A stretch of DNA of 5,008 nt from UBA7702 sp051866595. GTDB taxonomy: Bacteria; Bacillota; Dehalobacteriia; UBA7702. Each line of letters begins with the position of its first letter. Within the stretch, counting starts at the first letter, position 1. The stretch lies in the NCBI GenBank assembly GCA_051866595.1, contig JBJDXI010000191.1:1-5008 (forward strand), given 5' to 3'. A program made the translations under genes and the position numbers. The notes beneath the pieces were generated by a model. That model was not told the DNA's origin. It worked only from the letters and a program-made list of their open reading frames with translations, and made no database searches. Positions 1-5,008 of this stretch are shown here, one piece after another.

Positions 1-1463
1 TCGCCGTGTTTTTCCTGCTGTTCCTTTTCAATCTGCGGCAGGTGAAAAAATCCGATCCCATCGAGCTTCTCCACGGCGAAAATGTCGGCGAAAAGGAACC
101 GAAAGTCAAAAAGCTCCTCGTGATCGTCGGCATTCTTACCCTCGGCGCGGGCTACGCCATCTCCCTGATGATGACGGAGCTCCAGACCGTGGTCGCCTTT
201 TTCTTCATTCCCGTGATCCTCGTGGTTATCGGTACCTACTGTCTTTTTACTTCCGGCAGTATCGCTGTATTAAAGGCGATGAAGAAGAAAAAGAGCTACT
301 ATTATCAGCCGCAGCACTTCATTTCCGTTTCGGGAATGCTCTACCGCATGAAGCAGAACGCCGCGGGGCTGGCCAGTATCTGCGTGCTCTCCACCATGGT
401 GCTGGTGATTCTTTCCACCACCGTCAGTCTTTACGCAGGGATGAAAGATGTGATGGATTACCGTTATCCCACCAATACCCATGTGGCGTCGGCGGATATT
501 TCCGAAGCGGGGAAAACCGCGGTTTACGACGCCATTGACCGGACGGAAGCGGAAACCGGCCTTTCCGTGGAACCGGCGGAAACCTATGTTTCTTTGGCTT
601 CCACCATGTATCAGAAAGGCAATACCTTTCAGACCGGAAGCGGCTCTCTGGTCTACACCGTTTTCCTCAATGAAGAGGATTATACGGAGCTTACCGGCAA
701 GACCCTGCATCTGTCCGAAGGGGAAACGGTTCTTTACGTCTCCGGCGCTTATGAGCCCGAGGACGCTGTGATTCTCGGACAGACCTATCGGATCCGGGAC
801 CGCCTGACGGAAAACCCCGCGGGAAAACTTTCCTATATCATGAATACCACCTTCGTTTTTGTCCTTCCCGACGACGGATTCCGGGAACAGATCGGAAAGG
901 AGCTGACCAAAGCCTACGGCATGACCATTGTGCCGATGTTCCAGTGCTATTTTGATGTGGAGGGCAGCGACGAGGACGTGCTGGCCTTCTATCATCGGCT
1001 CGTTGAGCTTTCCCCGGCGGACGCGGATATTGAGTGCCGCCAGGACAACGTGGATGATTTCTATGTTTTATACGGCGGCTTCCTCTTTATCGGCCTCTTT
1101 CTGGGGGTTACCTTCCTTATGGCCACGGTGCTGATTATCTACTATAAGCAGCTCATCGAGGGGTATGAGGATCGGGGCCGCTTTGAGATCATGCGCCGGG
1201 TGGGGATGGAAAAATCCCTGATCCGGGCCTCGGTGAAAAGTCAGGTGCTGACGATGTTCGCCCTGCCGCTGCTGGCGGCGGCGGTGCATCTGATCTTCGC
1301 TTTTCCTCTGCTCAGCCGAATGCTTCACGCTCTGAACCTCACCAATATTCCGCTGTTTATCGGCTGTACCGCCGTGACCTTCGCCGTGTTCGCCGTCTTT
1401 TATGTGGCAACCTATCTTCTCACGGCCCGGGCCTATTATACCGTGGTCAGTTCCGACCGCTGA
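1..1463 (+). CDS. BceB-like FtsX-family ABC transporter permease, C-terminal part (5' end outside window)
   Basis: This is probably the membrane subunit of a BceAB-type transporter, a family that protects Bacillota against cell-wall-targeting peptides such as bacitracin and often acts as the sensor for a BceRS-type two-component system. The first full codon is at 3 and the frame is open to the left edge. The GTG at 6 has no room for a ribosome binding site and reads as an internal Val. Numbering from that Val, I see the end of one membrane segment (1-10), a cytoplasmic DPIELLHGE motif (18-26), and segments at about 37-54, 63-89 and 120-145. A large extracellular domain follows (about 147-352, with Cys314 and Cys344), then segments at 355-380, 415-436 and 448-474. 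A large domain followed by three final helices is the BceB layout. The loop RFEIMRRVGM (392-401) is typical of the family. BceB proteins have about 650 residues, so roughly 160 are missing. The partner ATPase should lie upstream. The substrate cannot be told. Confidence 0.88.
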   Translation, partial: AVFFLLFLFNLRQVKKSDPIELLHGENVGEKEPKVKKLLVIVGILTLGAGYAISLMMTELQTVVAFFFIPVILVVIGTYCLFTSGSIAVLKAMKKKKSYYYQPQHFISVSGMLYRMKQNAAGLASICVLSTMVLVILSTTVSLYAGMKDVMDYRYPTNTHVASADISEAGKTAVYDAIDRTEAETGLSVEPAETYVSLASTMYQKGNTFQTGSGSLVYTVFLNEEDYTELTGKTLHLSEGETVLYVSGAYEPEDAVILGQTYRIRDRLTENPAGKLSYIMNTTFVFVLPDDGFREQIGKELTKAYGMTIVPMFQCYFDVEGSDEDVLAFYHRLVELSPADADIECRQDNVDDFYVLYGGFLFIGLFLGVTFLMATVLIIYYKQLIEGYEDRGRFEIMRRVGMEKSLIRASVKSQVLTMFALPLLAAAVHLIFAFPLLSRMLHALNLTNIPLFIGCTAVTFAVFAVFYVATYLLTARAYYTVVSSDR

Positions 1464-1491
1464 ATTTCGGTCCTTCCTCTGCCGTATTTCC

Positions 1492-1555
1492 AAAAATAAA
1501 AAAGATCCCCGCCTTCACTCATCGGAACCAAGAGACGGAAGGCGGGGATTTTTTT
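1492..1555. terminator. Bidirectional intrinsic terminator between convergent genes
   Basis: A perfect 12-bp stem pairs 1505-1516 (ATCCCCGCCTTC) with 1538-1549. A CTC/GAG pairing inside the loop (1518-1520 with 1532-1534) could add to it. On the + strand a run of seven T (1549-1555) follows the stem. On the - strand the A-rich stretch 1492-1503 becomes a T-rich tail. It therefore has the form of a rho-independent terminator in both directions. It lies about 40 bp after the permease stop and 5 bp from the SDR stop, and serves both genes. Confidence 0.93.
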
Positions 1556-1560
1556 CGGTT

Positions 1561-2340
1561 TTATTTGCAGGTGTAGCCGCCGTCAACGGCCAATGTGGTT
1601 CCCGTTGTAAAGGCGGATTCGTCGCAGGCCATGTAAAGATAAGCATTGGCGATGTCGATGGGCATCCCTAAATGACCGATGGGGTGCAGGACACCGGCTT
1701 CGGCGCTGTATTCCTCCAGGGTCTGGCCGTTTTGCCGGGCATCTTCTTCGGCCATGGGCGTCAGGATGTATCCCGGCGCCACGGCGTTCACGCGGATGTT
1801 GAGTTTATTTTCGCAGCAGTAAAGAGCGGCGCATTTGGTCATGGCTTCCACGGCGGCTTTGGTGGCGCAGTAGCTGAAAAATACGGAATCGCCTCTTAAA
1901 CCGTCCACCGAGGCCGTCGATACGATGGAACCGGCTTCGCCGTGTTCTTTGATGGCGCGGATGCCGTATTGGATGCCGAGAAACACGCCGGTCTGATTGA
2001 CGGCGATGGTTTTGTTCCAGCTTTCCATAGTGGTTTCTTCCACCGTTTCACGGAAGCTGATGCCGGCGTTGTTGACGACGATATGGATTTTGCCGAAGGC
2101 TTCTTTGGCGGTTTGAATACATCTTTCCCAATCGGCTTCCCGGGTCACATCCATCGGACAGAAAACCGCTTTGCCGGGAAAATCTTTTTCGATTTCGGCG
2201 GCAACCCGTTCTCCGCCTTCTCTGTCCCGGTCACAGATCACAACGGAAGCTCCTTCCTTGACAAAGAGTTTGGCGGTTACTTCGCCGATGCCATTGCCCG
2301 CGCCGGTGATCAGCGCGGTTTTATTTTTTAAACGATCCAT
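1561..2340 (-). CDS. Classical short-chain dehydrogenase/reductase (SDR family), NAD(P)-dependent oxidoreductase
   Basis: A cytosolic oxidoreductase of 259 residues, the usual length for a classical SDR, and complete. The Rossmann cofactor motif TGAGNGIG is at 12-19. Asp37 after the second strand (VVICDRD) suggests a preference for NAD(H) over NADP(H). Asp64-Val65 and NNAG (90-93) are also present. The catalytic tetrad is intact: Asn115, Ser144, Tyr157 and Lys161 (YCATK). PG at 189-190 and the C-terminal VDGGYT (252-257) are family hallmarks. The region 195-217 is the variable substrate loop, so the substrate (an alcohol, sugar, steroid or ketone) cannot be read. The HPIGHLG and DGGYT ends resemble glucose or cyclopentanol dehydrogenase-type SDRs, which is only a family-level likeness. 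The ATG at 2340-2338 is preceded by AAGGAG at 9 nt. The gene is transcribed alone, with its own promoter and a shared terminator 5 bp past the stop. Confidence 0.93.
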   Translation of the reverse strand: MDRLKNKTALITGAGNGIGEVTAKLFVKEGASVVICDRDREGGERVAAEIEKDFPGKAVFCPMDVTREADWERCIQTAKEAFGKIHIVVNNAGISFRETVEETTMESWNKTIAVNQTGVFLGIQYGIRAIKEHGEAGSIVSTASVDGLRGDSVFFSYCATKAAVEAMTKCAALYCCENKLNIRVNAVAPGYILTPMAEEDARQNGQTLEEYSAEAGVLHPIGHLGMPIDIANAYLYMACDESAFTTGTTLAVDGGYTCK

Positions 2341-2349
2341 TTTTTCTTT

Positions 2350-2355
2350 CTCCTT
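2350..2355 (-). promoter_or_regulatory. Ribosome binding site of the SDR gene
   Basis: Read on the - strand this is AAGGAG, a near-perfect Shine-Dalgarno sequence, with a 9-nt A-rich spacer before the ATG at 2340. It fixes the SDR start. Confidence 0.85.
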
Positions 2356-2416
2356 CTTTTCATTTCTTTTCTCAAAAGAGATGACGTTGCTATGTGATTG
2401 CGATCATTCTATATAT

Positions 2417-2444
2417 ATCATATGATTCCCGGGAGAAAAGTCAA
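2417..2444 (-). promoter_or_regulatory. Sigma-A-type promoter of the SDR gene
   Basis: On the - strand a -35 box TTGACT (2444-2439) is followed by a 16-nt spacer and a -10 box TATGAT (2422-2417). Transcription would start near 2410 and leave a 5' leader of about 70 nt. The -10 box lies inside a 10-bp perfect palindrome, ATCATATGAT (2417-2426). A second small dyad, TGAT-TGCG-ATCA (2395-2406), lies just past the expected start. Both could be operator half-sites, but AT-rich promoter DNA often gives such dyads by chance. Confidence 0.68.
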
Positions 2445-2533
2445 TAGGTTGGATCTGAATCAATGTAAAAGAGTTTTTTGGGGTTCCGGGGCAATGTTTT
2501 TCATTGATTTCTCCTTTTTCTTTCGGGCGGATC

Positions 2534-2557
2534 TTCTTTTTTTCGACAAAAAAGGAA
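2534..2557. repeat. AT-rich inverted repeat in the intergenic region
   Basis: TTCTTTTTTT (2534-2543) can pair with AAAAAAGGAA (2548-2557) around the 4-nt loop CGAC, with one G-U pair. It is nearly all A-T, so the stem is weak, and no gene ends nearby that would need a terminator. It may be only a by-product of homopolymer runs. Confidence 0.3.
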
Positions 2558-2677
2558 TCTTTTCGATTTATGAAAAAATACCACTAAAACCTTTGTTTTT
2601 GTTAATACTTTCTTAATCAGAATATGAATATGGTGGTGTTTTTTTGTGTCCGGTTTGCGGTTTTTTCGGTGGTTTCC

Positions 2678-2706
2678 TTGCTAAATCCGTGATTATATGT
2701 TATAAT
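2678..2706 (+). promoter_or_regulatory. Extended -10 promoter of the SLH surface-protein gene
   Basis: A -35 box TTGCTA (2678-2683), a 17-nt spacer and a consensus -10 box TATAAT (2701-2706) are present. The TG dinucleotide at 2698-2699 makes it an extended -10 promoter. The transcript would start near 2713, giving a leader of about 23 nt that contains the ribosome binding site. Confidence 0.8.
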
Positions 2707-2719
2707 CCTTTTACAAAAT

Positions 2720-2724
2720 GGGAG
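2720..2724 (+). promoter_or_regulatory. Ribosome binding site of the SLH surface-protein gene
   Basis: GGGAG is 11 nt before the ATG at 2736. An in-frame ATG at 2760 has only a weaker AGAGAG 5 nt upstream. I therefore prefer 2736, though 2760 remains possible and would also leave a complete signal peptide. Confidence 0.6.
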
Positions 2725-2735
2725 ATAACCGTTAA

Positions 2736-4862
2736 ATGAAGAGAGAAAGAGAGAGTTCTATGAAAAACTGTTATCCTATTCAAAGCGGCCACCATTTATT
2801 GTTCCGTGCGTTTTTCATCGGCGCGGCGCTGTGTGTTTTGATGCTGATGCTGTCCTTTGGTGTTTCGGCTTATGAAATCAACGGTACGGCAACGGGGAAT
2901 ATCCTGAACAACGGCTACGCGGCGGAAACGGACGGCTTTTCTGTTTATGCCGATACGGAAAACGGCTATGCTTTGACGTTGGAAAAAGACGGAAAAACCA
3001 CGGTCATTGACGAACATAACGCTCAGTTCCTCAATATCTGCGGTGAAAAAGTATATTACACCTATATCAACGGCTACGATCGTGAAACAGAACTGCGCTG
3101 TTACGACGTGCCCGCGGGAAAATCCACGGTCCTCTGGACGGTGCCCATGGAAGAAGGGATGAAAAACCTTCTGGTGGTTGGCGGGACGGCGCTGTTGATT
3201 ACCAATGGCCAGGTAACGTCTTTTGACCTTGAAACAAAAAAAGCCACGGCGCTGTGGGGTGAAGCCATACGCGAATTTATTCCCGTGGAAGGCGGTACGG
3301 TCTATACCGTCAACGGTGACGGAGCCCTTTATTTCCGTGCCGAAAACGGTGATGTGACCACCTTGGCCTCGGAGGCGCTTTCCTTTGACTGCTCCGAGGA
3401 TACCGTTTATTACAGCAACGGCACCGACGGCGTTTACACCGTTTCCTTTGACGGCAACGGAAAGAAACGCGTGGCCGGCGGTGGTACCAATCTTGTTTAT
3501 TCCAATGACCTCTATTGGCAGGACGGCGAAACCTTCTATTCCCTCTCCGGTGGGAAAGAAGCGGCCTCCGATAACGCCGAAGGCGCCGTATTCTCGGTGC
3601 TGAGTTCTGAAGTTACCGTGGCGGAAGAAGATGTGGTGACTTTGGCGGAAGTGGAAACCGCCTCGTCTGCTTCTCTTTCCGGTCTGCCGGAAAGTCCCAT
3701 CGCCGATGATTATAAAGAATGGAAACAGTGGGATCCCCGGTGGAACAATTATCCCATGGGTACTTCCACCATCGGTAAGAGCGGTTGTCTCGTAACGGCG
3801 ATTTCCATTCTCCTGGTGGGGAGCGGCGCGGAAAAAGATAACTATCTCGCCGGGCAATTTAATCCTTCCGTTTTTGTGGCGGCGCTTACCGCCAACGGCG
3901 GCTTTAGCGGTGCCTCACTGGTCTGGGGAGCGGTGACGAAAGTAGAACCCACCTTTAAAGTCTATACCGATACCAAAAACTCCAACAGCAGTTTCAAAGG
4001 TCTGTCCAATACGGCGAAAGCCACGGCCATCGCCAATCATCTGGCGGCGGGCCGGCTGATTGTGATTGAAGTGTATAATCCCTCTACCGGTAATACCCAC
4101 TGGGTTGCTGTGGATTATGTGCAGAACGGGAACGTTTACGTCTGTGACCCCGGCTATTCCTCTAAAACGGGGAATCTCTTTACCGATTATTCCACGGTGA
4201 ACCGGGCGGTGATCTTTACGTATTCCGGCATCCGCTGGAACGGTGAAAACAACGGCACTTACGTGCCTCCGGTGGAATGGGATAATCCCTTTACCGATGT
4301 GAAAAAGACGGAATGGTACTATAGTGACATCGGAGAGGTGTACGAAGCCGGATTGATGGTTGGCCGCACCAATACAACGTTCGCGCCGGAAGAAAAAATG
4401 ACCCGGGCGGAATTCGTTTGTGTGATCGGCCGTTTGGTTGAGACCGATTTTGATGAGTATATCGGCCAGGTTGAATTTAAGGATGTCAGTTCGGAAAACA
4501 AATCGCAGGAATGGTTTTCCAAATATGTTTATTGGGCTGCCGCCAATGATGTTATGGTAGGCTCCGACGGAAAATTCCGGCCTCAGGATCTCATTACACG
4601 GGAAGAAATCTGCTGTGTTCTGATTCGTCTCGCCGATTATCTTAATTTTACTTTGGAGGAAACCGAAACGAAAGTTACCTTCGCGGATTCGAAAAATATT
4701 TCTCCCTGGGCAAAAGCACAGGTAGAGAAAGCCCAGGTTGCGGGATTAATGTTCGGTTCTTCGGATGGCGGAAAGCTTTACGCTTACCCCAAAAATAACG
4801 CGAAGCGGGCGGAAGTCGCGGCAATGGTTCTTCGCTTTGTTGGGAAAATGCCGATTCTTTGA
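2736..4862 (+). CDS. Secreted S-layer-anchored protein: beta-propeller-like repeats, C39-like cysteine peptidase domain, three SLH repeats
   Basis: This is a 708-residue exported protein, probably bound non-covalently to cell-wall polysaccharide. Residues 1-45 are a signal peptide: basic start, hydrophobic core 25-41, likely cut after VSA (43-45). Cys33 does not sit in a lipobox. Residues 50-275 hold short beta-strand repeats such as VYYSNGTDGVYTVSFDG (224-240), resembling DUF5050-type propellers. Residues 276-320 form an acidic Ala/Ser-rich linker. Residues 321-497 match C39-like peptidases: QWDPRW (331-336), GKSGC with candidate nucleophile Cys351, NTHW with His455, and CDPGYSS with Asp471. 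Three SLH repeats follow at about 516-568, 578-636 and 646-703, with anchoring motifs TRAE (556-559), TREE (621-624) and KRAE (690-693). The catalytic residues look intact, but the substrate is unknown, and binding or processing of surface peptides is only a guess. The gene appears monocistronic. I see no hairpin terminator before the downstream tRNA promoter. Confidence 0.92.
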   Translation: MKRERESSMKNCYPIQSGHHLLFRAFFIGAALCVLMLMLSFGVSAYEINGTATGNILNNGYAAETDGFSVYADTENGYALTLEKDGKTTVIDEHNAQFLNICGEKVYYTYINGYDRETELRCYDVPAGKSTVLWTVPMEEGMKNLLVVGGTALLITNGQVTSFDLETKKATALWGEAIREFIPVEGGTVYTVNGDGALYFRAENGDVTTLASEALSFDCSEDTVYYSNGTDGVYTVSFDGNGKKRVAGGGTNLVYSNDLYWQDGETFYSLSGGKEAASDNAEGAVFSVLSSEVTVAEEDVVTLAEVETASSASLSGLPESPIADDYKEWKQWDPRWNNYPMGTSTIGKSGCLVTAISILLVGSGAEKDNYLAGQFNPSVFVAALTANGGFSGASLVWGAVTKVEPTFKVYTDTKNSNSSFKGLSNTAKATAIANHLAAGRLIVIEVYNPSTGNTHWVAVDYVQNGNVYVCDPGYSSKTGNLFTDYSTVNRAVIFTYSGIRWNGENNGTYVPPVEWDNPFTDVKKTEWYYSDIGEVYEAGLMVGRTNTTFAPEEKMTRAEFVCVIGRLVETDFDEYIGQVEFKDVSSENKSQEWFSKYVYWAAANDVMVGSDGKFRPQDLITREEICCVLIRLADYLNFTLEETETKVTFADSKNISPWAKAQVEKAQVAGLMFGSSDGGKLYAYPKNNAKRAEVAAMVLRFVGKMPIL

Positions 4863-4880
4863 TGAAACGGAAAAAAATGA

Positions 4881-4909
4881 TTGACAACAGCTTGTTTCTA
4901 TGATATTAT
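4881..4909 (+). promoter_or_regulatory. Strong promoter of the tRNA-Thr gene
   Basis: A perfect -35 box TTGACA (4881-4886) is followed by a 17-nt spacer and a -10 box TATTAT (4904-4909). TG at 4901-4902 makes it an extended -10 promoter. Transcription would start near 4916, about 7 nt before the mature tRNA. The -35 box begins 18 bp after the stop of the surface-protein gene. A near-consensus promoter fits a stable RNA. Confidence 0.87.
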
Positions 4910-4919
4910 AAACAAGCTG
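4888..4919. repeat. Perfect 10-bp inverted repeat centred on the tRNA promoter -10 box
   Basis: CAGCTTGTTT (4888-4897) and its exact reverse complement AAACAAGCTG (4910-4919) flank a 12-bp centre (4898-4909) that contains the TG and -10 elements. The left arm fills much of the promoter spacer and the right arm covers the expected transcription start. No T run follows it on the + strand, so it does not look like a terminator. The placement is that of an operator, or of a structure able to form in read-through RNA from the upstream gene. Confidence 0.85.
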
Positions 4920-4922
4920 AAT

Positions 4923-4998
<76 letters not shown>

Positions 4999-5008
4999 GA
5001 TATGTCCG

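Larger units (their letters stand above)
2341..2735. other. Divergent intergenic region, non-coding
   Basis: These 395 bp separate two divergently transcribed genes. The left 105 bp hold the SDR ribosome binding site, leader and promoter. The right 60 bp hold the promoter and ribosome binding site of the surface-protein gene. The middle (about 2445-2677) is T-rich on the + strand and more AT-rich than the flanking genes. It has no open frame with a plausible start signal and protein-like composition, and I recognise no riboswitch or RNA gene in it. Its one visible structure is a weak AT-rich hairpin at 2534-2557. Confidence 0.7.

Noticed and set aside
6..8. GTG codon as the true start of the permease gene
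   Set aside because: Only five bases precede it, the frame is open to the window edge, and the protein would begin inside a membrane segment and lack the N-terminal FtsX-type helices. The gene is cut by the window boundary.
270..995. Long reading frame on the - strand inside the permease gene (241 codons)
   Set aside because: It lies wholly opposite a well-supported gene, its composition is low-complexity His/Gly/Arg-rich, and it matches no family. It is a codon-bias shadow.
2398..2616. Small + strand reading frame in the intergenic region (72 codons)
   Set aside because: It overlaps the SDR promoter, has no convincing ribosome binding site, and its Phe/Leu/Lys-rich translation is what T-rich non-coding DNA gives.
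2599..2628. Possible second upstream promoter (TTGTTA, 18 nt, TATGAA) for the surface-protein gene
   Set aside because: Both boxes are weak, and AT-rich DNA yields such matches often. The extended -10 promoter at 2678-2706 explains expression better.
2718..2735. Five-codon reading frame (ATG to TAA) directly before the surface-protein start, as a possible leader peptide
   Set aside because: Its ATG overlaps the ribosome binding site of the main gene and lies only about 5 nt from the predicted transcript start, leaving no room for its own ribosome binding site. Most likely chance.
2796..3857. Long reading frame on the - strand inside the surface-protein gene (353 codons)
   Set aside because: It is antisense to a protein with clear domains. 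Its translation is Gly/Arg/His/Phe-rich with no recognisable motif or start signal, as expected from the mirror of GC-biased codons.
4888..4919. The inverted repeat as an ordinary intrinsic terminator for the surface-protein gene
   Set aside because: No T run follows on the + strand, the stem is not GC-rich, and it contains the -10 box of the next promoter.

Overview
The window looks like a chromosomal segment of a Gram-positive-type Bacillota, probably an anaerobic Clostridia-like organism. The support is a BceB-type antimicrobial-peptide transporter permease, a secreted protein with three S-layer homology (SLH) repeats, AAGGAG-type ribosome binding sites, sigma-A-like promoters and a tRNA gene that encodes its own CCA. 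No species can be named from this sequence alone.

Layout, left to right. (1) Positions 1-1463, + strand: the C-terminal part of a BceB-family FtsX-like ABC transporter permease whose start lies before the window. (2) Positions 1492-1555: a perfect 12-bp GC-rich stem flanked by A and T runs, which can stop transcription from both sides between two convergent genes. (3) Positions 1561-2340, - strand: a classical NAD(P)-dependent short-chain dehydrogenase/reductase (SDR) with an intact catalytic tetrad, its own ribosome binding site and a good promoter. (4) Positions 2341-2735: a divergent, AT-rich intergenic region that holds the SDR promoter at one end and an extended -10 promoter for the next gene at the other. 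(5) Positions 2736-4862, + strand: a 708-residue exported protein with, in order, a signal peptide, a beta-propeller-like repeat region, a C39-like cysteine peptidase domain and three SLH repeats. (6) Positions 4881-4998, + strand: a strong promoter and a tRNA-Thr(GGT) gene. A perfect 10-bp inverted repeat is centred on the -10 box of this promoter.

The genes do not form one operon. The permease would belong with an upstream ATPase and probably a two-component system, both outside the window. The SDR is a stand-alone metabolic gene, the SLH protein is a monocistronic surface protein, and the tRNA has its own promoter. I see no transposase, phage gene, CRISPR array or other clear sign of a mobile element. 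The items most worth a second look are the propeller-C39-SLH surface protein and the inverted repeat over the tRNA promoter.
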